From assembly GCA_050954595.1 (NCBI GenBank), contig JBPBQE010000220.1, positions 1 through 40,232 on the forward strand: a stretch of DNA of 40,232 nt, given 5' to 3'. The notes under the pieces were generated by a model. The model was not told the DNA's origin. It searched no databases and was given only the letters and a program-made list of their open reading frames with translations. How positions within the stretch are numbered: position 1 is the first letter of the stretch; every line of letters starts with the position of its first letter. This document shows positions 8,034 through 16,265 of this stretch, one piece after another. The stretch comes from JAVVHH01 sp050954595. GTDB lineage: Bacteria > Pseudomonadota > Alphaproteobacteria > Acetobacterales > Acetobacteraceae. The position numbers and the translations under genes are program-made.

Positions 8034-8806
8034 TTGCACACGATGCACCGTTGGTCGCCATACGCGACGCGCGGAAATCCTTTGGCTCGTTCCAGGCATT
8101 GCGGGGCGTGTCGCTGGACGTCCGGCGCGGCGAGGTGTTGTGCCTGATCGGCGCTTCCGGTTCGGGCAAGACCACCTTGCTGCGGTGCGTGAACCAACTC
8201 GCCCGTCTCGACGGCGGCGCCATCTGGTTGGATGGCGACCTGCTCGGCGTCATCGAGCGCGGTGGGAAGCTGCATGCCCTGTCGGAGTCCGAGGTCGCCC
8301 GCCAGCGTGGCCGCACCGGCATGGTGTTCCAGCGGTTCAACTTGTTTCCGCACAAGACGGCACTGGAGAACGTCACCGAGGGCCCGATCCAGGTGCAGCG
8401 GCGCAAGGCGGCGGAGGCTCGGGCTGAGGCGATGGAGCTGCTCCGCCGGGTCGGCCTGGTGGACAAGGCGGCGAACTATCCGAGCCAACTCTCCGGCGGG
8501 CAGCAGCAACGCGTCGCCATTGCCCGGGCGCTCGCGATGCGCCCGGCGCTGATGCTGTTCGACGAGCCGACCTCCGCGCTCGACCCGGAGCTGGTCGGCG
8601 AGGTGCTCGCGGTGATCAAGGAACTCGCCAAGGAGGGAATGACGATGATGATCGTGACCCATGAACTCGCCTTCGCGCGCGAGGTGGCGGACACGGTGGC
8701 CTACATGGATGCGGGCGTGATCGTGGAGATGGGCCCGCCCGCCCAGGTGCTCGGCACTCCCACGGAAGCGCGCACCCAAGCTTTCCTGTCCGCGGTACTC
8801 GGTTGA
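8030..8806 (+). CDS. ABC transporter ATPase, polar amino acid (GlnQ/HisP) family
   Basis: 258 aa from the GTG at 8030, which overlaps the permease stop (GTGA). An upstream reading to 7952 would run 26 residues into the permease gene and is unlikely. All ABC motifs are present: Walker A GASGSGKTT (41-49), Q-loop QRFNLFPH (101-108), signature LSGGQQQR (154-161), Walker B LMLFDEP (174-180) and switch His211. It has the typical GlnQ/HisP length. It powers import with the single permease, and its stop overlaps the next binding-protein gene (TGATG). Confidence 0.94.
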   Translation: MIAHDAPLVAIRDARKSFGSFQALRGVSLDVRRGEVLCLIGASGSGKTTLLRCVNQLARLDGGAIWLDGDLLGVIERGGKLHALSESEVARQRGRTGMVFQRFNLFPHKTALENVTEGPIQVQRRKAAEARAEAMELLRRVGLVDKAANYPSQLSGGQQQRVAIARALAMRPALMLFDEPTSALDPELVGEVLAVIKELAKEGMTMMIVTHELAFAREVADTVAYMDAGVIVEMGPPAQVLGTPTEARTQAFLSAVLG

Positions 8807-9600
8807 TGCGCCGCATTCTCCTTGCCGGGATCGCCCTGCTCCTGACCGGCGGATCGGGACACGCGGAGGGACCACCGCTTCGCATTGCGCTGTTCGCCTC
8901 CTTTCCGCCGATGGCGTACAAGGTGCCGGAAACCGGCGCGGTCGCCGGTGTCGACGTCGATCTCGCCAACTATGTCGGCCGCAAGCTCGGTCGCCCTATC
9001 GAATGGCAGGACACCTCTTACGAGCAGGCGATCCCGGCCCTGCTCACCAGCCGGGTCGACCTCGCCTTCTCATTGCTGGACGAGCCTGCCTCGCGCGACC
9101 GGCTGGACTACATCGATTATCTACAGTCCGGGATCCAGGCATACACGCTGGCCAGTCACGCCCCGATCGCCTCGTTGCTCGACCTATGCGGCCAGAAGCT
9201 CGGAGCCAATCGCCGCAACGGCTTTGCCGACCGCATGCGGGAGTGGAGTTCGGCGAATTGCCTGCCCGCCGGAAGACCGCCGATCTCGGTGGAGAATACC
9301 GACGGCACCCAGGCTGCCCGATTGCAGCTCGGCCAAGGCCGGGTCGACGCGGTGGTGCAGAGCAGCGAGTCCGTGCCCTGGACCTTTGAGCAGGAGAAGG
9401 ACCGCTACGTCCGGATCGATAAACCGCTGGCCGCCCTCAACATCGCCATCGCGTTTCCGAAATCGTCGGCCGCGCTGCGGCAGGAGGTTGCCGCAGCGCT
9501 CAGCGACGCCGTGGCCGATGGTTCCTATGCCGCCGCGCTGTTGAAGCATGGGCTCACCGAGAACTCGGACGCTGCTGCCTTGTCGAAACCTGCCCCATGA
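8806..9600 (+). CDS. Periplasmic substrate-binding protein, second paralogue
   Basis: 264 aa from the ATG at 8806 (TGATG junction with the ATPase gene; a TTG at 8803 would add one residue). Signal peptide of about 22 residues ending GHA-E. Same family 3 fold as its neighbours but the most divergent of the three: LCGQKLG and ANCLPAG keep the two Cys, while the QGRVDAVVQSSESVPW region differs from GSETLPYA of the other two. This suggests a different ligand or enantiomer preference (inference). All three binding proteins share one permease and one ATPase. Confidence 0.88.
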   Translation: MRRILLAGIALLLTGGSGHAEGPPLRIALFASFPPMAYKVPETGAVAGVDVDLANYVGRKLGRPIEWQDTSYEQAIPALLTSRVDLAFSLLDEPASRDRLDYIDYLQSGIQAYTLASHAPIASLLDLCGQKLGANRRNGFADRMREWSSANCLPAGRPPISVENTDGTQAARLQLGQGRVDAVVQSSESVPWTFEQEKDRYVRIDKPLAALNIAIAFPKSSAALRQEVAAALSDAVADGSYAAALLKHGLTENSDAAALSKPAP

Positions 9601-9613
9601 CGGAGCTACCCCA

Positions 9614-10432
9614 ATGATCAAGCCTCTACTCGCCGCCATCGTGGGACTATCTTTCGCAGTCCACGCTCACGCCCAGGAACTGCCGCCCTCGATCGCCAGC
9701 TCGAAGACCCTGCGCGCGGCGATCGTCCCCAATTACCCGCCGCTCGAATACAAAGACCCGGCCACCGGCAAGCTGACCGGCTTCGACGTCGAGTTGGGCG
9801 AGGCGCTGGCGGCCAAGCTCGGCCTCAAGCTGGCCTGGCAGGAGACCTCGTTCGACCAGATGATGCCCGCCATCGCCACCGACCGGGTCGACATGGTCCT
9901 GTCCGGCATGTCGGACGTCGCGACCCGGCACGATACCGCGACCTTCGTCGACTACCTCAAGAGCGGGCCGCAATTCCTCGCCCAAGCCTCCCGCGCCGCC
10001 GAGTTCGCCGACATGGCGGCGCTGTGCGGCAAAAAGGTGGGCGCCAGCCGCCGCACCAATTTTCCGGGGGAGATCGCCGCCTGGAGCAAGGCGAACTGCC
10101 CGGAGGACAAGCCAGTCGTGTTCGTCGGCACGGAAGGCTCCGCCGATGCCCGCACCCAGCTCCGCCAGGGCCGGATCGACGCAGCCGTGCAGGGCGGCGA
10201 GACTCTGCCCTATGTCATGAGCCAGGACCCCGGCACCTTTGTCGGCCTCGGCAAGCCGATCGCGACGCAATACACGGGCATCGCCACCGGCGTGAAACAG
10301 GATGGCTTGCAAAAGGCCCTGTCCGGCGCTCTGGACGCGCTGATCGCCGATGGCTCGTATGCCAAGCTGCTGGCCAAGTGGCAGCTCGACGGCATGGGCG
10401 TCGAGCGCGCGACGATCAACGCAGGCCAGTGA
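9614..10432 (+). CDS. Periplasmic substrate-binding protein, third paralogue
   Basis: 272 aa from the ATG at 9614, with CGGAG about nine bases upstream and a signal peptide (residues 1-20, ending AHA-Q). Family 3 solute-binding fold, closest to the first paralogue: both carry LCGKxVG, WSKxNC, and QGRxDAAVQGxETLPY. The 13-base gap from the second paralogue and this resemblance suggest tandem duplication inside the operon. Its TGA overlaps an alternative GTG start of the next gene. Confidence 0.88.
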   Translation: MIKPLLAAIVGLSFAVHAHAQELPPSIASSKTLRAAIVPNYPPLEYKDPATGKLTGFDVELGEALAAKLGLKLAWQETSFDQMMPAIATDRVDMVLSGMSDVATRHDTATFVDYLKSGPQFLAQASRAAEFADMAALCGKKVGASRRTNFPGEIAAWSKANCPEDKPVVFVGTEGSADARTQLRQGRIDAAVQGGETLPYVMSQDPGTFVGLGKPIATQYTGIATGVKQDGLQKALSGALDALIADGSYAKLLAKWQLDGMGVERATINAGQ

Positions 10433-10437
10433 GCACC

Positions 10438-11325
10438 ATGCCCTTCACCCGCGAGCAACTCGACTCCATCCCCGTTGGCCCCGCCAACCCGGCGCCGCCC
10501 GCGCCGGAGTATCCGTGGCCCGACCCCTATCGATCCGCCATGTTCCTCTCCTTCGACATCGACGCCGAAAGCGCCTGGACGTCGAAGGAAGCCGCCCACG
10601 CCGAGCGGCTGATCACGATGAGTTGGGGCTCGTTCGAGGCCCGCGTCGGCGTACCCCGGCTGTTGCAGCTGCTCGACGAGCTCGACCTCAAGGCGACGTT
10701 CTTCACCACCGGCTGGGCGGTGGACGCCTACCCCGCCATGGCCGAGGACGTGCTCAAGCGTGGCCACGAGATCGGCCATCACGGCTACCACCACCTCCTG
10801 CCCGACCCGGGCGACCCCTGGATCACCGAGGAGGTGGACCGCGGTTTCGATACGCTGAAGCGCCGTCTCGGCATCGTGCCGACCGGCTACCGCGCCCCGT
10901 TTGGCGAGTTCACCGCCGGGCTGCTGGCGCTGCTCAAGGCGCGCGGCATCCTCTACACCTCGTCCTTCCGCGACGACGTCCGCCCGTATCGTCACGTGCT
11001 GGCCGACGGCTCGCCCGGCACGATCGAATTGCCGGTGACGCCCTCCTACGACGACTGGATGCACGGCCTATCCGCCCGCTTCTCGCCGCGGCCGATCTTC
11101 CCAAAGGAGCATGTCCTGTCGATCTGGAAGGACGAGCTGGACGAGACCCGTGACTGGGGCGGCCTGGTCACCACCGTGCTGCATCCGCAATGTTCGGGCC
11201 GGCCGATGCGGCTGCGGCTGCTGCGGGAGTTCCTGCAATATGCGCAGGCCTACCCGGACCTCTGGATCACGACCGGGCAGGAGATCGCCGCCAACTTCCT
11301 GCGGCACGAGGCCGCCGGCGCGTGA
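10438..11325 (+). CDS. Polysaccharide deacetylase (NodB) family hydrolase, cyclic imidase/PuuE-allantoinase-like
   Basis: 295 aa from the ATG at 10438; the in-frame GTG at 10429, overlapping the preceding TGA, is an alternative start. NodB-domain motifs: FLSFDID (Asp40, Asp42), GHEIGHHGYHH (metal-binding His115 and His119) and GYRAPFGE. There is no signal peptide, so it is cytoplasmic and unlikely to act on cell-wall glycan. Cytoplasmic members of this family, such as PuuE-type allantoinase and bacterial cyclic imide hydrolase, open five- or six-membered cyclic amides. Between a transporter and a hydantoin racemase, a ring-opening role is the best inference. The substrate is unknown. Confidence 0.82.
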   Translation: MPFTREQLDSIPVGPANPAPPAPEYPWPDPYRSAMFLSFDIDAESAWTSKEAAHAERLITMSWGSFEARVGVPRLLQLLDELDLKATFFTTGWAVDAYPAMAEDVLKRGHEIGHHGYHHLLPDPGDPWITEEVDRGFDTLKRRLGIVPTGYRAPFGEFTAGLLALLKARGILYTSSFRDDVRPYRHVLADGSPGTIELPVTPSYDDWMHGLSARFSPRPIFPKEHVLSIWKDELDETRDWGGLVTTVLHPQCSGRPMRLRLLREFLQYAQAYPDLWITTGQEIAANFLRHEAAGA

Positions 11326-11978
11326 GCCGCATCCTGGTGATCAACCCGAACAGCTCGGAGCGCGTCACCGCCGCGATCAGTGAGGCCGTGGCGCCGCTGC
11401 GCCTCCCCGGTGGCCCGGCGATCGACTGCGTGACGCTGGTCGACGGCCCGCCTGGCATCGCCACCCAGCGCGACGCGGACAGCGTGATCGTTCCGCTGTG
11501 CCGGCTGGTGGAGCGGGAGGCGGCCGATGCGTTCGTGCTGGCATGTTTCAGCGACCCGGGCCTCCATGCGGTGCGGGAAGCGGCGGGAGGCCGCCCCGTC
11601 ATGGGCATCGCCGAATGGGGTTTGCTCCGCGCGCTCACCTTGGGCGAGCGGTTCGGCATCATCGCCCTGTCCGCCTCCTCCGTGCGGCGGCAGCAGCGGC
11701 TGGTGCGACAGATGGGGATAGAGGGACGATACGCCGGGTCGTGGCCGGTGGAGCTGTCGGCCGCGGACAGCGCCAGCGAGGCGGTCGGGGCGACGCTGGC
11801 CGAGGCAGGCCGGGCGCTGAGGCGCGAGCGGGGCGCAGACGTGATCGTGCTGGGCTGCGCGGGCATGGCGCGGCATCGCGGGCCCGTCGCCGCCGCCTGC
11901 GGTTGCCCCGTCGTGGAACCCAGCCAGCAAGCTGTCGCGGCGGCACTCGGCGCCGTGTTGCTCGCAGGCGCGCCATGA
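11322..11978 (+). CDS. Aspartate/glutamate/hydantoin racemase family protein
   Basis: 218 aa from the GTG at 11322, which overlaps the preceding stop (GTGA). The N-terminus ILVINPNSSERVT is the hydantoin/allantoin racemase signature. The two catalytic cysteines are present: Cys75 in VLACFSDPGLHA and Cys179 in VLGCAGM. These enzymes racemise a 5-substituted hydantoin or allantoin without a cofactor, giving the stereoselective ring-opening or decarbamoylating enzyme access to both enantiomers. Its position between the NodB-type hydrolase and the amidohydrolase supports that role. Confidence 0.9.
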   Translation: MSRILVINPNSSERVTAAISEAVAPLRLPGGPAIDCVTLVDGPPGIATQRDADSVIVPLCRLVEREAADAFVLACFSDPGLHAVREAAGGRPVMGIAEWGLLRALTLGERFGIIALSASSVRRQQRLVRQMGIEGRYAGSWPVELSAADSASEAVGATLAEAGRALRRERGADVIVLGCAGMARHRGPVAAACGCPVVEPSQQAVAAALGAVLLAGAP

Positions 11979-13345
11979 CCACCGCCATTCTCGGTCGCTA
12001 CGTCCTTGCCCGGCGCGACGGCGCGCAGCACGTCCTGCGCGACCACTGGGTCCTGCTCGAGGGTGATAGGATCGCCGCGGTGCAGCCGAACCGGCCGGTG
12101 GCGGACATCGTCTATGACCGGCCGAACCGCTTCGTGCTGCCCGGGCTGATGAACCTGCACAACCATTGCTTCAGCGAGGCGGTCGCGCGCACCTATACCG
12201 AGGACGGCAATGGGCGCCAGGGCAGCCGCTCCATCGTCTACACCGTGCTCATGCCGCTGACCCGGCGCGGCCTCGAGATCCTCTCGCCCGACGAGCGCAT
12301 GGCCATCGCCCGGCTGGGCATCCTGCAACTGCTCAAGGGTGGCGCCACCAGCGTCATGGAGCCGTTCCGCAACGGCCTGCCGGAGATGTTCGACGCCGCG
12401 GCCGAACTCGGCATCCGGTTCTGGGGAGCGCCCTACCTGCTCTCGACCGGCGACGCCAAAGCCGGACCGGACGGTGTCGTGCGCTATGCCGGGGATGACG
12501 GTCAGGCCGATCTCGACACCTGGAATGCGCTGTATTCACGCTGGAACGGCCAGGCGGATGGCCGCATCCGCCTGGCGATGAGCCCGCACGCCACCGACAC
12601 TTGCGGGCCGGATCTGCTGCGCGCCTGCGCCGCGCGTGCGCGCGACCTCGGCGTGCCGATCACGACCCACCTGGCGCAGAGTGCCGAGGAGGTCGCCACC
12701 ATCGCCCAGCGCTACGACGGCCGCACGCCCGCCGAGTATCTCGACTGGCTCGGCCTCATGGCTCCGGACCTGCTGGCGGCGCATTGCATCTCGTCCAGCG
12801 ATGCGGATCTGCGCCTGATGGCGGCGCGGGGCGCGACCGTGCTGAACTGCCCGCGCGTGTTCGCCCGCACCGGCGTCACCGCAGCCTTTGGCCGTTTCGC
12901 GCGCGCGGGCGTCCGCACCGTCGTCGGCACGGATGGCTACAACATGGACCTGTTGGGCGAGCTGAACGCGGCTTCCCTCATCTCGAAGATCGCCGCCGGG
13001 GATGCCGGCGTGGCGACGTCACCCGAGCTGATCGACGCCGTGACGGCAACGGCGGCCGATTGCGTCGGCCGTCCCGATCTGGGCCGGATCGAGCCCGGCG
13101 CCACCGCCGACCTCACCGTCATCGACCTCGGGCATCCGATGCTGCATCCATTCTCGGATCCCCGCCGCGGGTTGATCGCGCTGGCGAACCGGGCCGACGT
13201 GGCGCAGGTGATCGTGGATGGGCGGGTCCTGATCGATGATGGCCGCCTGGTCGGTGCCGACGAGGACGTGATCTGCGGGGCGGGGTCCGCCGCCATCGAG
13301 CGCATCTGGGACTTGCCGGAGGCGCGGCAGGCAATGCCGCGCTGA
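11975..13345 (+). CDS. ATZ/TRZ-type metal-dependent amidohydrolase (deaminase-like)
   Basis: 456 aa from the ATG at 11975 (ATGA overlap with the racemase stop). Amidohydrolase-superfamily ligands are visible: HxH at His62/His64 in NLHNH, His205 in SPHATDT, His232 in THLAQS, His270 in AAHC and Asp320 in GTDG. The arrangement is that of the cytosine/guanine deaminase, chlorohydrolase and 8-oxoguanine deaminase group, with one catalytic metal. It probably deaminates or dechlorinates a heterocycle, or cleaves a cyclic amide, and closes the operon as the last gene. Which step it performs (first or last) cannot be read. No terminator is seen in the 23 bp before the convergent gene. Confidence 0.88.
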   Translation: MTTAILGRYVLARRDGAQHVLRDHWVLLEGDRIAAVQPNRPVADIVYDRPNRFVLPGLMNLHNHCFSEAVARTYTEDGNGRQGSRSIVYTVLMPLTRRGLEILSPDERMAIARLGILQLLKGGATSVMEPFRNGLPEMFDAAAELGIRFWGAPYLLSTGDAKAGPDGVVRYAGDDGQADLDTWNALYSRWNGQADGRIRLAMSPHATDTCGPDLLRACAARARDLGVPITTHLAQSAEEVATIAQRYDGRTPAEYLDWLGLMAPDLLAAHCISSSDADLRLMAARGATVLNCPRVFARTGVTAAFGRFARAGVRTVVGTDGYNMDLLGELNAASLISKIAAGDAGVATSPELIDAVTATAADCVGRPDLGRIEPGATADLTVIDLGHPMLHPFSDPRRGLIALANRADVAQVIVDGRVLIDDGRLVGADEDVICGAGSAAIERIWDLPEARQAMPR

Positions 13346-13368
13346 CCGTCGATCGGGGCTCCGGCCGC

Positions 13369-14709
13369 TCAGCTCTTCGCGGTGTAGAAGGCGATCCCCT
13401 CGTTGACGAGATCGGCCCGGGTCGCGATCACCGAGCCGCGCTCCGTTTGGCTCGGGGTGAAGAAATGCGAGCCGGTGGTGGTATCGAAGAAGCGATAGAC
13501 CGGAGTGTCGTTGGCCTGGGGGGTGGCGTGTTCGTAGAAGGCGACCCCCTCGAAGGTGAGATCCGGCCGGGTTGCCTGCAGGCCGTCCCGCTCGCCGGTG
13601 CTTGCCGTCAGGAAGTGCGAGCCGTTGTTGGTGTCGAAGAAGCGAAACACGGGGGCCGCCGCCGGGTCATTGGCGGGCAGCACGGCGTTGAGGCTGAATC
13701 CCTCGTAGCCGAGCGGCGTGCCAACGGTCCGGATGAGCGCGTCCCGCTCGGCCTGGCTGTCGGTATAGAAATGCGATCCGTTCGAGGTGTCGAAGAAGCG
13801 ATACACGACCACTCCGGTCGTGGTCGCAGTGATCGGGGCGGGCGCCTGATCCTCGCCGACGCTGCCGGTGAGTGCTTCCGTTCGGGATAGGTAGCTGGTG
13901 ACCGATGCCTCGCCGACGCTGGTGGCGGCCGCGGCGGCAAGGGTGCCCGGCTGGGTGAACGAGCCATCGGCGTTCGGCAACAAGGTGAGGCTACCGCGAT
14001 TGACGTAGTTGCTGCTGGATCGGTCCAGGACGTAAGTCAGATCGGAAGCGCTCAGGCCGGGATAGACCTGTCCGCCAGTGAACAGCGGGGTGGATGCGAG
14101 CGTCGGATCGGCCTGGATTTGCGCGGCGATGCTGGCGCGATTCTGACCGACATAGACCGCCGGGTTGTCGGCGATCTGAACGAGGTTGATGCGCGGATCG
14201 GTGCCGGCCGAGATCGCCGCGCCGGAAGAGCCGAACGTGTCGGCGCGATACTGCACGGTCGCGGTATCGGCATGAGCAGCCATGTAGAACTGCGCCATCG
14301 CCCCGCCCAGCCCGTTGCCCGTCACGGCCACCTGGGTCACCCCTTGCCGCGTCACCAGCGCGTCGAAGGCTGCGATGAGCCGACTCAACAGGCCATACTG
14401 GTCAGCAATGTAAGTAAGGCCGCGGACGGACGCGCTCTCCCCGGTCGCATCGCTGAACGCGAGCGTCGCCGTCGTCACGCCGTTCAGGGTGCCAACGGTC
14501 GCCAGTACCCGGGACTCGTAGTAGTTATAAAGACCGTTGGTGATCTGATCGATGTAGGTCCCCGGTCCCCGGATCATCGGCCCGTTCTGCACCCGCAAGG
14601 CCAGGCCCGCATTGGTCATCGCCGTGAAGCCGGCCGGCAACGGGGCGGAGTCGCCTAGATCGGCGTCGTATGCCAGGCGCATCAGCGCCACGTCCTGTCC
14701 GCTCAGCAT
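13369..14709 (-). CDS. Lipase-like alpha/beta protein lacking the nucleophile, with three C-terminal DUF5648 repeats
   Basis: 446 aa, with AGGAG nine bases before the ATG. The N-terminal 250 residues resemble a class 3 lipase fold, but the nucleophile elbow, normally GHSLGG, reads GNGLGG at 131-136: Gly replaces the catalytic Ser (133). The C-terminus (302-446) has three repeats beginning VYRFFDT/VFRFFDT with GSHF and ERD/ERG, the DUF5648 pattern. The N-terminus MLSGQDVALMRLAYDADLG is not a signal peptide; a type I secretion route is possible (inference). The protein may bind rather than hydrolyse its ligand. It is convergent with the catabolic operon, and no partner gene is evident. Confidence 0.75.
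   Translation of the reverse strand: MLSGQDVALMRLAYDADLGDSAPLPAGFTAMTNAGLALRVQNGPMIRGPGTYIDQITNGLYNYYESRVLATVGTLNGVTTATLAFSDATGESASVRGLTYIADQYGLLSRLIAAFDALVTRQGVTQVAVTGNGLGGAMAQFYMAAHADTATVQYRADTFGSSGAAISAGTDPRINLVQIADNPAVYVGQNRASIAAQIQADPTLASTPLFTGGQVYPGLSASDLTYVLDRSSSNYVNRGSLTLLPNADGSFTQPGTLAAAAATSVGEASVTSYLSRTEALTGSVGEDQAPAPITATTTGVVVYRFFDTSNGSHFYTDSQAERDALIRTVGTPLGYEGFSLNAVLPANDPAAAPVFRFFDTNNGSHFLTASTGERDGLQATRPDLTFEGVAFYEHATPQANDTPVYRFFDTTTGSHFFTPSQTERGSVIATRADLVNEGIAFYTAKS
13372..13806 (-). repeat. Three tandem DUF5648 modules in the lipase-like gene
   Basis: Three in-frame units of about 43 conserved residues (spacing 50-52) start at about residues 302, 354 and 404 of the protein. Shared pattern: V-Y/F-RFFDT-x2-GSHF-x-T-x-S-x3-ER, then a variable segment and a G-x2-Y/F end. 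DNA identity is clear around the RFFDT codons, but the units are diverged, so this is not a recent expansion. Confidence 0.75.
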
Positions 14710-14841
14710 TCCAGCCCCGCTCCTGTCACCCTCGAGATTAGGGCGCTCCGGCGGTCAGGAGTAAAGGCGACGGGATCTCACCGGCCGGAACATTGTCGCG
14801 ATCGGCTCCCCTCCGACGCCGGATCGGGATACGATGCCGGC

Positions 14842-15981
14842 ATGCCTTCTCCCGAACCATTCACCCTCGCCATCCCGGACGCCGATATCGCGGCACTGAA
14901 GGATCGCCTTGCGCGAACCCGCTGGCCCGACCAGGCGCCCCCGACGTCCCAAAACGGCGAGCCCTGGGCCTTTGGCACCGACGTCGCTTACATGCGCGAG
15001 CTGGTCGGCTATTGGCACGACCGGTTTGACTGGCGCGCCCAGGAAGCCGCGCTCAACGCCTTTCCGCAGTTCACCCTCGAGCTGAACGGCGGCCGCCAGC
15101 ATTTCCTGCACGTTCCCGGTGACGGCCCCGATCCCACGCCGCTGTTGCTGATGCATGGCTGGCCGGGCTCGTTGTTCGAGTTCATCGACATCATCCCGCG
15201 CCTTGCCGCGGCGGGCTTCACCGTGGTGGCGCCGTCATTGCCGGGTTATGGCCTATCATTCGAGCCCAGCCAGAAGCGTTTCGGCGTTTCGGACATCGCC
15301 GACACGATGCACTCGTTAATGACCGAGGTGCTCGGCTACCAGCGTTTCGCCGTCCAAGGCGGCGATTGGGGCGCTCACATCGGCTCCAACCTGGCTGCCC
15401 GCTACCCGGCCTCCGTCATCGGCCTGCACCTGAATATGCTGTCGCTGCCGAACGATGCCAAGCCGGCGAACCCGACGCCGGAGGAGCAGGCCTACCTCGA
15501 CCAGATCGAGGTCTGGAAAAACGAGCAGTCCGGCTACACCGCTATCCAGGGCACCCGCCCGCAAACCCTCGCCTTCGCGGTGACCGACAGCCCGGCCGGT
15601 CTGGCTGCCTGGATCGCCGAGAAGTTTCACGCTTGGTCCGACAATGATGGCCAGATAGAGAGCGCCATCGACCGCGACCGCATGCTCGCCAACATCGCGC
15701 TGTATTGGTTCACCGGCGCGATCGGCTCGTCCTTCTGGCCCTACTACGCCCGCCTGCATGGCGATGACCCGATCCCCAAGGGCACCACCGTGGACGTTCC
15801 CGTCGGGCACGCCGCGTTCCCGTGCGAGATCCGCCGCCCGCCCCGCAGCATCGCGTCCGGCTACTACACCGACATTCGCCGTTGGACGCCGATGCGCAAA
15901 GGCGGCCACTTCGCTGCCCTGGAGCAACCCGCCGCCCTGGCCGAGGACGTCACCGCTTTCTTCCGGAATCTCCGCGCATGA
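14842..15981 (+). CDS. Epoxide hydrolase, EHN-domain alpha/beta hydrolase
   Basis: 379 aa. The N-terminal EHN domain (residues 1-95, with LKDRLARTRWPDQ and YMRELVGYWHDRFDW) is typical of microsomal-type epoxide hydrolases. The core has oxyanion motif HGWPGS (105-110), nucleophile Asp175 in GGDWGAH and catalytic His356 in KGGHFAALEQP. It hydrolyses epoxides to diols through a covalent ester; bacterial members serve detoxification or catabolism. No signal peptide, so cytoplasmic. The ribosome binding site is weak. Its stop overlaps the start of a small downstream gene (ATGA). Confidence 0.92.
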   Translation: MPSPEPFTLAIPDADIAALKDRLARTRWPDQAPPTSQNGEPWAFGTDVAYMRELVGYWHDRFDWRAQEAALNAFPQFTLELNGGRQHFLHVPGDGPDPTPLLLMHGWPGSLFEFIDIIPRLAAAGFTVVAPSLPGYGLSFEPSQKRFGVSDIADTMHSLMTEVLGYQRFAVQGGDWGAHIGSNLAARYPASVIGLHLNMLSLPNDAKPANPTPEEQAYLDQIEVWKNEQSGYTAIQGTRPQTLAFAVTDSPAGLAAWIAEKFHAWSDNDGQIESAIDRDRMLANIALYWFTGAIGSSFWPYYARLHGDDPIPKGTTVDVPVGHAAFPCEIRRPPRSIASGYYTDIRRWTPMRKGGHFAALEQPAALAEDVTAFFRNLRA

Positions 15982-16256
15982 TCCGTCACCGGCTGCACTT
16001 TCATCTCGGCCACGACCGTCACGGCGAACGTCACATCAGATTGCGTGACGCCGCCGAGATCCGTCGCGCCCGCGAACGCCGCATGCTGCACCCCGTCATC
16101 GTCATGATTCCGTGCGGCGGCTCCCAACCGCGCTGGCGCAACGGCTTGCAGCGCCGCCGCTGGATGTTGCTGACCGAACAGGTCCGCGGGGACCGCCGTT
16201 GCTTCTTGATGACGCTGCGGCACGCGCCGCTGATGCCGCCCGTCCAGCCCTTCTAA
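15978..16256 (+). CDS. Small Arg/His-rich protein of unknown function
   Basis: 92 aa, with its ATG overlapping the epoxide hydrolase stop by four bases. Very basic: many Arg and His, one VIVMIP hydrophobic patch (about residues 40-46), two Cys (about 46 and 75). I recognise no family. Codons end in C or G throughout and translational coupling favours a real gene, but an overlapping minus-strand reading (16223-15864) makes this uncertain. Confidence 0.45.
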   Translation: MIRHRLHFHLGHDRHGERHIRLRDAAEIRRARERRMLHPVIVMIPCGGSQPRWRNGLQRRRWMLLTEQVRGDRRCFLMTLRHAPLMPPVQPF

Positions 16257-16265
16257 GCCGCCCGA

